In this document: piece by piece, positions 42,276-53,033 of the stretch
How the letters are laid out: the number at the start of each line of letters is the position of its first letter
Position numbering within the stretch: position 1 is the first letter of the stretch
DNA from: Aspidiotus rigidus
Taxonomy: Eukaryota > Arthropoda > Insecta > Hemiptera > Diaspididae
NCBI GenBank assembly: GCA_035079385.1
Contig: JAVHKY010000056.1
Span: 6,951,501-7,015,500 of the forward strand
Reading direction: 5' to 3'
DNA length: 64,000 bases
The notes under the pieces: generated by a model
The model's database searches: none
What the model saw: only the letters and a program-made list of their open reading frames with translations
What the model was told of the DNA's origin: nothing
Translations under genes and position numbers: made by a program

Positions 42276-42300
42276 ATTACTCCGTACGTTTTAATCGTTG

Positions 42301-42734
42301 AGTATGTCGTCTTTAGATGTAGATTGTAACTTGAAAAAACTAACTAATAATGAATGAAGTAGCAGCAGAAAATAAGAAACACTAACTCAATCAACAACTG
42401 AATCGCTACTAAATTCTTATTCAAGAGCAGACTGTAATTTTGACCATCTTAGGTACAATTCAAAAACCTGGAGTGGGAAAAATTCAACTATCATTTTATC
42501 TCTATTTTTCAAGTCTGTCTATTGAAATCGAAAGTAATTCTTTCTTTTCTTTACCCTCTTCTTAGCTCCACCAACTTCCTCTTATACACCTGTTTTTGAG
42601 AATGTATCCTTCTACCTTTTTCTCTACCTGCATTACAAAGGGTCAGTTCTCTCTTCATTCTTCAGCGTGATGCTTTTTGAGTGATGTTTTTGCGTGACGT
42701 TTTTTCTCAAGTTACACCTAGGCCAAAGACGTGT
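42301..42734. other. Unclassified sequence upstream of the Helentron fragment
   Basis: No feature. A/T-rich, then a pyrimidine-rich part (42540-42700). Confidence 0.4.
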
Positions 42735-43290
42735 TCCACGTCAAAATCCATCCAGTAGTTTTGGAGGAGATCCGCGGACAAATAAATTTCTGTCAGGGTA
42801 AATAACTGATTTTTTTCATGTTGAAAGTAATATAGGGCCTCCAAAGCATCGAGAAAGTAGACTGCTTCCTCACCCTGTCAATCTTGCTACAGATGTAATA
42901 CCGCACTTTTCGAGCTAGAAAAGTAGGTAAAAAAAAGAGCTCTACAATCATTTTTTCCTGTGTATTATTCTTAGCCTAGTATTAGTCTAGTATACTGCAT
43001 ATTAGACTGAGTGGTTCAATTCTTTATCACTGCCGATTCCTGGCATCTCTTAAAGTAATTTCCAGCTGATATTCCTCTCATATACTCATGAATTGTATTC
43101 ACGCCATCATCACCATTTTCTATGCAAACTCCATCTCAAGGTTCTTCATCTGGGAATCCAGCTACAAGGAGATCACGAAAAACTAAAAAAATCGATGTCG
43201 AGGCCAAAGAAGCAACCAATCACCCACCAGTCAACCCCTCATTCTTTCCCTCACACTTCAACATTTCCAAACGTATTAACAAAATACTAT
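42735..43290 (+). repeat. R repeat: end of R1 and module R2 (copy 3)
   Basis: 42745-42935 matches 3640-3855, ending at palindrome CTTTTCGAGCTAGAAAAG (42905-42922). 42935-43285 matches R2 (3851-4200) with a partly conserved open frame. It breaks off at AACAAAATACTATACTAGG, where a TAGGCCTA cluster replaces the usual palindromic end. Confidence 0.7.
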
Positions 43291-43470
43291 ACTAGGCCTA
43301 AAATGACTAGCCTAAAAACGACGGCTTCCTTAACGAAGTTGAACGAGGAACGCAGAGAACCTGTTTTATGAGTCAAATGGGATTTGGTATTGAAAATTCA
43401 AGGAAGCCTAGACCTAGATAAGGCTAGTATAAAGAAGGCCTAGACCTACTATAAGCCTAGTATAATATAG
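43275..43470. repeat. TAGGCCTA/CTAGTATA motif cluster
   Basis: Contains ATACTAGGCCTAAAATGAC (compare 8998), AGGCCTAGACCTA and AAGCCTAGTATAA-type motifs in both orientations. Confidence 0.5.
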
Positions 43471-43484
43471 TTTGAAAGTCTAAA

Positions 43485-43740
43485 TTTTTCTCGAATCTCG
43501 AGCTATGATAGCTCGATATTCGAAATTTTTCCAAGTCCCCCTCCTATCATAATTATATAGCTCGGGAGGCGAAATTTTTCTACGTCCTTCTCCTATCATA
43601 TATGGGTCGAGAGTCAAAATTTTTCTATGTCGCCCTCCTATCATATATAGCTCGAGAGTCAAAATTTTTTCCAAGTTTTGTTTTGGACGGCGCACGGCAG
43701 ATTTCTCAAAAAGCCTAACAGGTTCCCTGTTAAAATGTAC
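43485..43740 (-). repeat. 45-bp minisatellite array (second block)
   Basis: Unit order is nearly identical to 28850-29035, including the AATTATATAGCTCGGGAGGC variant and the terminal TTGGACGGCGCAC. The overlapping minus-strand frame reads a 15-residue repeat (LELYMIGG...), a consequence of the 45-bp period. Confidence 0.8.
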
Positions 43741-43862
43741 CTCACTTTTCTAGCTAGAAAAGTCGTTAAAAATATATAGCACCCGAGCCTGGTTCACTAG
43801 TTAGTCTAATCTCAAATCTCACTCAAAAAAGCCAGTCCAAATTGAAAATAATCTTTCCATCT
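43741..43862 (+). repeat. R palindrome and module R3 (copy 3, left part)
   Basis: Palindrome CTTTTCTAGCTAGAAAAG at 43745-43762, then ATATATAGCACCCGAGCC and AAGCCAGTCCAAATTG as at 6118-6200. Interrupted by a MITE after ATCTTTCCATCT. Confidence 0.7.
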
Positions 43863-44084
43863 TATTAGAAAGGTTTGTACTCAAGAGAGTAACGTATTAC
43901 AAATGATACCACACAAAAATAAGCAGGTCGCTTCCGTTCACTTACGCTTAGATGATGGTTAATTAACCGAAAGCGCTCGCGGCTGCTTATTTTTGTGTGG
44001 TATCATTTGTAATACGTTACTCTCTTGAGTACAAACCTTTCTAATAATATGTTCAACCATAAAATTGAGGAACGAGTTAACTCG
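43863..44084. mobile_element. MITE with perfect 64-bp inverted repeats
   Basis: 43863-43926 and 43983-44046 are exact complements (start TATTAGAAAGGTTTGTACTC). A 38-nt stretch follows the right arm (44047-44084). The insertion is bounded by the 12-bp direct repeat ATCTTTCCATCT (43851-43862 and 44085-44096), which is single in the homologous R3 at 6200-6212. The centre has CCGAAAGCGCTCGCGG, similar to the 1358-1598 element. Confidence 0.87.
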
Positions 44085-44458
44085 ATCTTTCCATCTCTTG
44101 AGACACGTCAAATCAACTATGAACCACTATCAATTATGTAAACATACATGAAAAAATGACGTATAAATTAATAATTAATATCATATAGCTCGAAAGTCGA
44201 AATTTTTCCAAGTTTTTTTGTTGAACGGCGCACGGCAAAATTTTCAAAAAACCTCCCAAGTTTCATGTTAAAATAAAAACCAATCGCCAATCAAGCCAGA
44301 TATTTGTAGAATGATCCACAAAACTCAAATTTATAAAGTCTATCACCGTGACGTTATATCAACTGATAACGGAGTACCTAAAGGTCTTCTAAAGGTATTC
44401 ATAATCAAACAGGGAAACCTTTATTTTATTTAATTTTAGGCTAGAACTGATCTAACCC
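44085..44458 (+). repeat. R modules, rearranged
   Basis: 44097-44185 is R3 (ATCAACTATGAACCAC). 44186-44270 holds one 45-bp minisatellite unit and the GGCGCACGGCAAA flank. 44275-44458 is a diverged R1 (TATTTGTAGAATGATC, then AACTGATAACGGAGT). The mosaic shows repeated recombination among these repeats. Confidence 0.6.
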
Positions 44459-44683
44459 CTTAGTACCATATAGGATATAGACCAACCATCGGCCGTAAGA
44501 ACAATGTTGTCAATTTGACGCAAAGATGTGATAAAAAAATTGGGATAATGGAATAAAAATACATACATACACATACCAGTACTATGACACAACTGAGAAA
44601 ATTGGGATAATGATTAAACGTTATCACGTCGAGGCGTCATGATTTCTATAGTATGGTTGGTCTATATCCTATATGGTACTAAG
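44459..44683. mobile_element. MITE with 31-bp TIR and 8-bp target duplication
   Basis: The ends 44459-44489 and 44653-44683 are exact complements (CTTAGTACCATATAGGATA...). The insertion is flanked by the perfect 8-bp duplication TCTAACCC (44451-44458 and 44684-44691). It contains two GAAAATTGGGATAATG-like copies. The 8-bp duplication fits hAT or P-type elements, but the CTTAG end is not typical hAT. Confidence 0.9.
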
Positions 44684-45190
44684 TCTAACCCTGTCCACCT
44701 TGCTAGGAGGCCATAACAGTTGTTTCTGCGGTAAATAACAATTTATATTTCTACTACTCTTCTGAATATTCATAACTCAATGTCATTGACCGTAACCTAC
44801 AAAATTGATTCTTAGCCTAGTATTGGTGTAAAAAACTTCGAGAAAGTTCAATGCCCCGTCCTTTTATCCACCTTGTAAGGGGTCTAATAACTCACTTTTC
44901 TAGCTAGGAAAGTTGTTGAAAATAAAAAATATATCGTACCTGAACCTGGTTTACTCGTTAGTCTAACCTAAAATTCCGCGAATCAACTATGAACCACTAT
45001 CAATTATGTATACAATAATTAAAAATGACGTATATATTAATAATTAATTAAGAGTGAAATCACCAAGATAGTCTAGCAGCACACTTGATGAAGACCAAAA
45101 AATTGCACTCAATCATTCAAACTCAAGGTTTTCACTATCGAGTATGACTAATAATAATGAAATAAAAGTGAACAACCCGTAGAAAAAACG
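44684..45190 (+). repeat. R modules, diverged
   Basis: Continues R1 (GCCATAACAGTTGTTTCTGC), then the palindrome CTTTTCTAGCTAGGAAAG (44895-44912), then R3 up to ATGACTAATAATAATGAA (45150). The uninterrupted TTTTCACTATCGAGTATGAC here is the empty site for the LINE at 6384. Confidence 0.65.
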
Positions 45191-45264
45191 TTTGTACAGA
45201 AATATACGTGGCAGATGTGGCAGATTCGGATTCACGACATGTGAATTAGTAAAGGCAATGTGAG

Positions 45265-45322
<58 letters not shown>

Positions 45323-46590
45323 TGGAGTAGACGTCAAGTCCTCATAGAAGCGTACCTGTCCTTCAGTACTCCAGTGTAAGTGTATGTCCGTTGATTTGAC
45401 GCAGACATTGCAGACATTTAGTACTCCAGCGGGGTTGCCGCATTGAATGTGAGTACAGTAGTACGTGTTGACTAATGAAACACATGTTTTATGTTAACCT
45501 AGTGCCGTAGTCAGTAAAGGCAGTAGTGACCCGTCGAGTGTTTAAACTTGAAATCTCTGTTTCATAACGTGGCCCATGGAACTTGATAATGATGAAATGA
45601 TGGGTAATAATTTTTGTAAGAGTCTCCGATGGAAGGAATGACTACCTATGAAAAGATTCTTTCTACATAATGTATTTCATGAAAATGTTATAAGGTGAAT
45701 AGATGCCTGAAATGGGTTTGTAAGGTTTCCAGGGCTCCAAAAATTGCCAACAATAATCACTATAACTTTTGTAGTATCATTAATAGAATTTGTTTACAAT
45801 AGGTATAATTTTTTCTCGAGTTACGATAGTGTAATTCGTTGATCGGTTTCCTCCAGCGAGTTCTGAACGGGGCCCGTAAGGAAGTTGTGAATGCACAGAC
45901 AGAAATGAGTGTATTCGCGGAATATTTATACTTTGAAAGGTGTAATAGAAATGTCACGAAGTAATAGAATTTATTATGCAAACACAAAGACAAATGAACG
46001 TGATATAAATAAATGTATCGTAAAAAAAAGGAAAAAGACAAAATCGAAATACTTATTCCATAGCCAAATTCGATGTACCCTTTACTTTAGTTTGCACACG
46101 ACACTATTTACTCCCCTTAGATTTAAGACAATATTATTGCTTATCCCCATTTAGCTCCTAGTTTCCCCTTTCAATAGCCACCTTTATAAGCCCATGTATC
46201 TGTATGCTTACGAGCATTTTGTTATATTTTCAGTTACTATCTTTTGAATATTCCGATGTTATAGCTTTTGCTTGTCAAGTCTTACTTTTCAATAAAAGCC
46301 TTATACTTTTTGTGTCGCGTTTTATATAAAGCCCTTGGGATGTGAGAAGGTTTAACTATACCTTTATCACATTGGTTCACTATAAGTATATTTGTAATTC
46401 ACACTTGTCTGCTCGATAGATAGGGTTCTTTATTTTATACTAATGCAGGCGTTAATTTTAAGTGAGCGATACTGGGCACACAGGATAAGGTGTTTGTTAA
46501 TGAATTGGAATTATAATGAAGGGTCCGTTTGTGACTGGAGCCCTATTGTCGGTGTCTAGGTGACGATGGTTATATTGTGAAGTACATTTC
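45191..46590. other. Unclassified sequence with (TA)n
   Basis: 45270-45320 is a (TA)n microsatellite of about 25 units. No gene is recognised in the remainder; AT-rich with short overlapping frames at 45760-46154. Confidence 0.45.
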
Positions 46591-46795
46591 GTTATCCAGA
46601 AGGCAGTAAGCCAATGTGGGCCGTATGTAGGTCTTCAGAGATGGATATCTCACATGTGGTGAGGCGTACTTGGTAGACATCAAAAATATCTTGCATCCGG
46701 AAGGCAGTCAGCCAGTGTGGGCTGCATGTAGGCCTTTAGTGGTGAATATCTCATGCATGGTGAGATGTATTCAAGTGGCATTGTGGATGTCTTAG
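46591..46795 (+). repeat. Tandem duplication, about 101-bp unit, two copies
   Basis: TCC(A/G)GAAGGCAGT(A/C)AGCCA and the following GTGTGGGC/ATGTAGG...ATATCTCA...GGTGAG are found from about 46595 and again from 46696, roughly 80% identical by eye. Confidence 0.7.
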
Positions 46796-47400
46796 CAGTG
46801 CGGATCTTGTTCATGTCTAAGCGGGGATGTGACGACCCCCGGGGACGTTAGGGGCCCGAGTTGCTGAGGGTAGCGCCCTCAGCCTGGCTGAGCCAGGCAG
46901 AGTTGTGAGTCTCGCGGGGCTACAACTTAGGGAGGAAGATAAGACGCCAGGGAGAACTGGGCTTAGCTGTGGTACCCAACCCACTTTGGGGTCCGGTGTC
47001 TCCATGGCTGGCAGACTCCTTCAGGTGCGGCGACGCCGGTCGGGGAATGCCTGGAGTTTGTCTCACAAATCCAAAACGGGGGTCTGATCAACCTCTTGTT
47101 GCGGTGGTAGAGAGGCTGCTCTGTCCGAGGGAGCACTGCGAGGGAGATGAGCCCTGCGGGGCAAGATTCTGGGAACTTGTAGCCGCGGCATTGTGCGTAC
47201 AGCGGTGTTGGCGGGGATCCGTTATTGCAGTTGTTCCAGATGAGAAGGTTAAGCGGTCAGACAGGTATCTAACTAGTTCGGGCAGTGGTCCCGAGGGTCG
47301 GCGGTACCCGGTTTGGAGTTGGAGTCTGGCGCTTGATGACAGTCTGTTCTCTGATGAAGTGTGTGCTCAGTGGTTAGGTAGGTTTTAGTAGGAGTACATT
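46796..47400. other. GC-rich block, possible LTR or LINE 5' region
   Basis: Composition changes sharply to GC-rich between about 46825 and 47390: GTGACGACCCCCGGGGACG, GCCTGGCTGAGCCAGGC (hairpin), TGGTACCCAACCCACTTTG. The 139-codon plus-strand frame (46969-47388) is open mainly because of composition and has no recognised domain. The block resembles LTR or retroelement UTR sequence, but neither a paired LTR nor a primer-binding site is visible. Compare 20990-21265. Confidence 0.35.
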
Positions 47401-49060
47401 TCAGGTATGCTCAAACGAGGTTTTAAAACAGTTCACAGGTAATTCAGAATATGGTCCAGCTGGTCATCCTACAGAAAATTAGCATCGGTTGAATTCTGAC
47501 AAGGTATATATATATCATTCATGGAATATAATTGGTTTGATGAATCATCGAGTCAAGAGGACACCCCAGTGTGACTAGGGTGGCATTCTTGTACTGTTAG
47601 GCATACTCTGGTGCCTTGATGAAAAATTTTAAGTTACACTATGAAATAAATAGGTACAAACTCCCTCGTTTGTTTTTCTATATTACATTTGTGTAAGTTT
47701 TTCTACATTTTCGTATGTAGCCAGCTTCTCGGTATATGTCCGGACATAACGAGAATCTCGTTATATCCGGGGTATGTCTACTGCGAGCTTCCGGGTAAAG
47801 CGAGAAAAAGTATCAGGCCTGTGAATCTCGTTATAGTCGGCATCGATTATGTTTTTTTTTATTATTTTCACAATAATGGGTGTATAAAGAAAAAAATAAA
47901 ATAAAATAAAATAAATAAAGGGGGATAGGCAAGGGTATTTCATGCCTGTGGGTCCCAAAGTAAGGTGCAATATAGGATGAGCATTTTGAAATCCAGTAGA
48001 TGCATAGCGTCATGTAGTAATTATCGCACTCTTTGCAATATGACGGTATTGCGACTTCACCGCTGTCGAGATTTTTTCAAGTATTTATTATATCCTTTAT
48101 GGGTATTTTATGAAAATTTAACTATCTGGAAAAGTGAAGGTATAGTTTACGTAACACAAGCGATTTTTGGGTTTCTCATGATGACATTAAATCATTTTAT
48201 AGGCCATTAAACCAAGTTCATCGAGTGGTTGTCGAATACTAATTAGTCTACGAGTAATTTTTTTTTTTTTTTCGGAACTTTTTTCTGTAAAGTAGGAGAA
48301 AGAACATATGGAGACGGAAATGTTTAGTGCGTTTGGGTTCGACCGCCGGAATTTAGATTACTTAATGTGAAGCTGGTCGACCTACAACTTAGACGTATTT
48401 TTCACATCCTATGTGTATACGCGGTCTATCAAGAACTGAAACCAATAAAATTGAATCATAATATGAAAGTTTATATAACGATTTCGATCTTTGATTAGCT
48501 CGTTCACGAAAGAAGGTTCAGATGGTTTGTAGAAATAAAACGTGAGTTATAAGGTCACGTTCAAGGTAACTATAGTGCGTAAATTACGATTACGATTGTC
48601 TGCTATCGTCTAATAATCATAGTGCACGAATATACGTAATGTAAGAAGTAATTACGAGATTGTGTCGAGATCATGTTATACGAGAGCAAAGAGAAACAAA
48701 AATAACAGTTCGGTAGTCTACTGAATAGGTAGTCGACACAATCGGCATTATTTACTTCAACTACAAAATTAATTATGATAATAGGTAAGCAATTACTCTA
48801 AACAGTTAAATGGTTGATCCCCGCATACTTCTTTACTTGCACAGTTCGTAGTGGGTAGATGCGGTAGATGCAAAGCCGCACCTGAGTATGCAACCGAAGG
48901 TGCGTTCAAAATTACGTAATCTATAGTACGAACTAGTACTCGTACGATATATAATAATTATACGAATATTTGAATCGTGCACATTCGAGGATTACCTATT
49001 TTATTTTGTAAGGATCGAGTTTTTCGTAATATTAAACTCATCGTCAGCGCTCAATATTTA
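47401..49060. other. Unclassified intergenic sequence
   Basis: No gene. Local repeats only: GAATCTCGTTATA twice (about 47752 and 47822) with CCGGAC/CCGGGG motifs; (AAAT)n at 47893-47918; T-run 48259-48272. Confidence 0.4.
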
Positions 49061-49235
49061 TAGGGCTTTTCCAAGTCGGCGCATTGCATACGTATTCTCC
49101 TACGTGTTATCGAAATGGTAGTATTTCTAACATTGCTCTTATAGCAAACTACTCCACAATGAAAATGAGTATGCAATCCAGCAACACCCATAAGAGCAAT
49201 GTTAGAAATGCGCCGACGTGGAAAAGCCTTATACC
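49061..49235. repeat. Interrupted inverted repeat
   Basis: TATTTCTAACATTGCTCTTAT (about 49122-49142) pairs with ATAAGAGCAATGTTAGAAAT (about 49191-49210). GGCTTTTCCAAGTCGGCGCAT (about 49066) pairs with ATGCGCCGACGTGGAAAAGC (about 49209-49228). The left arm has about 35 bp of extra sequence between the two blocks. Probably a small TIR element. Confidence 0.6.
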
Positions 49236-49449
49236 CGAACGCCTACCCTTTGATGTACCACTGATGCCACTGTGCACTGTTGTAGTATATTGTACGGCAC
49301 CTGGAAATCTTATTTTTATCCTCTTATTTTGTGTATAGGCTACTATACGCATAAGCAATAGATCGACAATTTCAGTCACAATAGGCAAAAACAGTAAGTT
49401 CGTATTTATTTATCGCATACAATGTGAAAAGGCAAGAGTAAGTAACTAA

Positions 49450-49549
49450 ACATCAGGTAAATATCGTCGTCAGACTTTGAAACCACCAAATGAAAGGTAA
49501 CGGGTTTGAGAGAGAAATGAGAAAAGTACAAGCTAGCTGAGTAAATAAT
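49450..49549 (+). repeat. Helitron internal fragment
   Basis: CAGGTAAATATCGTCGTCAG, then GAAAGGTAACGGGTTTGAGA, matches the middle of Helitron B (about 27690-27755) and of Helitron C (about 52125-52190). Cut by a CACTA-ended element at 49550. Confidence 0.65.
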
Positions 49550-49925
49550 CACTACTGAACTGCTATCCAACTGTTACAAAGATTTACGTACGTGATTCTT
49601 AGATACTTTTCAACGCTGAAGACGAATTTGTTGTTCGTTTTTTGTTAGCACGTCACAATTTTTAGTAATCACGACAAATATTCTCGTCTACTTGCCGCGC
49701 GCTGTCGCGGAACGTGACGAATGTTTTCAATAGCGACGCTGCTGTCGTCGATGTGTTTCGCTACAACGCGCGGCAAGTGAACGAGAACGTCAATCGTGAT
49801 TACTAAAAATTGTGACGTGCCAGCAAAAAACGGACAACGGATTCGTGTTCAGCGTTGAAAAGTATCTAAGAATCACGTAATAGAATCTTTGTAACAGGAT
49901 AGCTGTTCAGTAGTGTAATGTACCA
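49550..49925. mobile_element. CACTA/Chapaev-like MITE, long inverted repeat
   Basis: CACTACTGAAC at the left end and GTTCAGTAGTG at the right, with a 4-bp duplication TAAT (49546-49549 and 49926-49929). Arms of about 160 bp (for example CGTGATTCTTAGATACTTTT and complement) surround a GC-rich centre (49690-49785). Same termini and target length as 20116-20836, but about half as long and better matched. Confidence 0.83.
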
Positions 49926-49929
49926 TATT

Positions 49930-50334
49930 TCAACTTATAAACCGATTCGTTTTGGTAATCATCATTTACAAATATAACTGAAGCGAAAAAAGTACGAAGA
50001 TATGTAGATTACCTCGAGTGGCCTAAATCATCATCATTTTTTACATATAATCGTATAACGAGGTTAGAGCTGATGAACTGTAGGTCATTGAGCTTAACCT
50101 CGTCACACGCAAAAAATTTCAATTCTTTTCTTTTTTTTACAGTGAATTGTAAAGAACGCGTTCTTCACTTGGTATATAATCCCGAGAAATAGCCGGATTA
50201 ACGACCAGTATTCCAATAGAAACTGTTAATAATGAATCATCACAAAACTGAAGACAAACGTTTGTACAGTGAAGATAGGCTAGTATCAATACCTCTTCAA
50301 ATGCGTTATAGAACACAGAGTACAATCACAATAT
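49930..50334. other. Unclassified sequence
   Basis: A 62-codon minus-strand frame (50137-50325) has a possible internal acceptor (TTTGTCTTCAG) but no recognised protein. Otherwise empty. Confidence 0.35.
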
Positions 50335-50670
50335 AAATGCTAGTAGGCTTGGCTTTCATTATATTAGGCCAGTCTTACTGATGTATACTATACACTATGG
50401 GCTTATACTAGGGTGCTGTAGTAAGTTCGGCCTTTATTGTACCAGACCTAACATACAGCATACTAAGCTAAGAATGGAAACAAAGGAGCGGTGGAGCGAA
50501 GGAACCCGTGAGCCACTCATCTAACATACAGTATACTATATAGAAACAAAAGGTTCATTCAAAAGAACAAGTAGCTACCCCTTTATTCTTCTTCTAATCT
50601 TTTATTTCAGTGTGCAACTTGGACCAAAGAATTAATGGTACATACTAGACTTATACTAGGTCATATCTCT
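50335..50670. repeat. CTAGTATA/AGGCC motif cluster
   Basis: Repeated AGGCTTGGC, ATTAGGCCAGTCTTAC, GTATACTATAC, ACTAGACTTATACTAGG. Fourth cluster of this type in the window; more diverged than the one at 8926. Confidence 0.45.
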
Positions 50671-51440
50671 ACCAGGTGAGCCAGAAAGATGTTACCAGCT
50701 GAATGGGGGTTTGCACTGAATCTGTTCCGGCGTAAGAACGCACTTCTAATCTACAAAATTTGTATCCCAATTTTATCTTCAATTTGCGTCCCTACTTGAC
50801 TTTTTACAACTTCTTTGAGTCGAGTTATGCACCAAAATGTGCCAATAATGACCAATTTTCCAAGATTTCTGAAATAAGAAACTGAAAATTCTCCCACTTT
50901 CAAGCTTCATAGGGTTATTCGAGTATTGTCTTCGGAGTCAGCGTTAAATTTCACTTTCAAATCAAGTAAAATATGGAAGTTTGAATACAAATTTCCTAGT
51001 TTTAAAGTACGTATACCTACATCTTACGTTTCGCGTTTTTGCGCTGGATTTAACTGATGGTACCATCTTTCTGGTTCACCTTGACCCACTGTGCCATAAT
51101 TATCAAAAATTAAAAATCGTTTCAACTTCCGTATTTTACTTGATTTGAAAGTAAAATCAACGCTGATTCCGAAAAAAATACTTGAATAACCCTATGGAGC
51201 TTGAAAGTGGGGGAATTTTTAATTTTTTGTTTCAGAAATCTTGTCAAATTGGTCAATTTTTGTCACATTTTGGTCCATAACTCGACTCAAAAATATCGTA
51301 GAAAGTTGAGTGAGGGTGTAAATTGAAGATAGAATCGAGATACAAATTTTGTTAATTTGTAATATACTTAATTCTCCTTTTTACGCTCGAGCAGATTTAG
51401 TGCAAGCTCCTATTTAACTGGTCGCATCTTTCTGGTCCCG
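50671..51440. mobile_element. Long TIR element with three CCAGAAAGATG ends
   Basis: Left end GGTGAGCCAGAAAGATG (about 50678) and right end CATCTTTCTGGTCCCGCGG (about 51424-51442). An internal third copy, CATCTTTCTGGTTCACC, lies at about 51064-51081. Arms of about 300 bp (50700-51000 and 51125-51420) are complementary at perhaps 80%: CCTATGGAGCTTGAAAG, AAACTGAAAATTC and so on. Non-coding. The internal end suggests one element fused with or inserted in a relative. Confidence 0.75.
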
Positions 51441-51639
51441 CGGTATAATTCCATAACATTTGAACGCTATTACCTATCGACTTGGAATTGTTTTTGAAAA
51501 ATTCGCCTCTATTCGGGTAAGGTTTTTCGAATAGATTTTGACTATCTGGCTCCCTCAGGGCGAAGTCATGAGCGAAAAAATTGGGAAAAAAAGAAGATTA
51601 TCAACCTAGTAGAACTACTGCTTCTCACTGTGCACCTTA
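51441..51639. other. Unclassified sequence left of Helitron C
   Basis: No feature recognised. Confidence 0.35.
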
Positions 51640-53033
51640 TTCCAAATGTTCAAACGCGACGCAGTTTTAAAAATTCAATTACCTATCGCGAAAACTCAAA
51701 TTTTACTCATTTTCAATATTTTTATGAAAAATTGAACAGAACAAGAACTGCGTAGCCCCTGTAATTTCCTTTCGAATGAGTCTAATTTTAAATTTTTAAG
51801 AGGGAATGGTGCGTATTCATGGTCATTGTACTCATACAGAAAAGGAATAATTAAACCGGTTGCTCTCGATGAATCCAGATAAATTATTCGAGTTTTACGA
51901 TGTATCTTCATGGAAAAATTGAAGTGAATAAAAATTGCAACCCCTGTAAATTCCTTTTCAATTAATTCAACTTTAGATTTTACAAGAATGAGGTAGGCCT
52001 ACGAGTATATTATAACACCTCATTAACAAGGCTTGCTCATTAAACATGTCCCGCAATGTCGTCTCTTGCATTAATGAAATTTCAAAAGAAGTTTATTTAA
52101 AATATTTTTTCTTGACGATGTGTCAGGTAAATATTGTCGTCAGAGTTTGAAACTACCTAAGAGAAGGTACTGGGTTTGAGAGAGAAATATAAAAATTATA
52201 CACAGTTTCTCACACAGGAATCGATCATTGAGAGCGTCTTACGAGTCTATACAGACTGATGTAATGCGTTAGGGGTGTGGCTGGGCTTTTAACCTACTGT
52301 GTTGTAAAACTCTCCGAGAAAAACAGCTGCCCCTTCGTCAGCAGGATGCCAAACACCAGATGAGAAAGTAAGTACATGTCTTGAACCGATATTCCTGACC
52401 ACTTGATCGATTCAGTCAGTCTCTGAACAGATTCTCTACTATGCAGTCACGCTCACTGAGTATTATGCTCGTATTAATATTATTCTAGAATTGCGTTCGC
52501 GAAGTATTATGATTATGAAGTATTAAAAGTATTTTTTGTAAGTAGAGTGTTCAAAATAGGTACATTTATCACGATTTATTCAAATGGTCCGCCGGCCCAT
52601 CCTGCAGACAAAAGGGCAGCTGTTTTTCTTGGAGAGTTTTCCAACATACTGTCCAAAATATCGATTATTCATTAGTCTGTTTTTTGCTGTAATACAGTAT
52701 GTACATGTGCAATTAGCTCTTATATGAATTGGTGTTTAGTGCAAATTGGTTTTTACCGCAATATCAGATTTTATAATTACTAGTTTTTATATTTTGCGTA
52801 ATGTGGTAATTTATATCGCGTATATCCACACAACCTTTCGTCTTCAACTTGAATGTTATTGGTAAAAATTAAGTATTTGTCAGCAGTATTAAGTCTCTGA
52901 AAAATGTAGAAAGCTATAGCAAAGCGACCCATTAAGAGGCAATTAAGATACCTTTAGAATACAAATATATACAGAACACAAATATTTACTCTACACACGG
53001 CCGGCGGTCAGGTGCGCTTTTGCCGACCCCTAA
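51640..53033 (+). mobile_element. Helitron C, 5'-truncated and decayed
   Basis: TAGCCCCTGTAATTTCCTTT (about 51753) and AAACTACCTAAGAGAAGGTA (about 52152) match Helitrons A and B in the same order. The 3' end, around 52996-53033 (GGCCGGCGGTCAGGTGCGC...CCGACCCCTAA), is a degraded version of the CTRR hairpin terminus. The TCTAATATATAAAGC start is missing. A 340-bp TIR element is nested at 52302. Confidence 0.72.
52302..52644. mobile_element. TIR element nested in Helitron C
   Basis: TTGTAAAACTCTCCGAGAA... at the left and ...TTCTTGGAGAGTTTTCCAA at the right form inverted repeats of about 40 bp, including AAACAGCTGCCC. Flanks CCTACTGT(G) and CATACTGT(C) form a probable 8-bp duplication with one mismatch. 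Helitron B has the uninterrupted CCTACTGTCCATC at about 27857. Confidence 0.78.

Larger units (their letters stand above)
39650..42300 (-). mobile_element. Helentron-type Helitron fragment (helicase then endonuclease)
   Basis: On the minus strand a PIF1-like helicase is followed by an endonuclease/exonuclease/phosphatase-like domain, the order known for Helentron proteins. Rep and the N-terminal helicase motifs are missing because the fragment starts abruptly at about 42290. The tail (40350-39650) still reads as protein in places (LRKQIIGGILAENAQQD) without a recognised domain. Terminal structures were not found. Confidence 0.72.

Noticed and set aside
46969..47388. 139-codon frame in the GC-rich block
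   Set aside because: GC-rich composition reduces stop codons; the peptide has no recognised domain and overlapping minus-strand frames are also open.
50072..50085. CTGATGA near 50072 as another hammerhead
   Set aside because: No GAAA box or pairing stems at the required distance.
50137..50325. 62-codon minus-strand frame with a possible internal splice acceptor
   Set aside because: No homologue recognised and no partner exon; likely chance.
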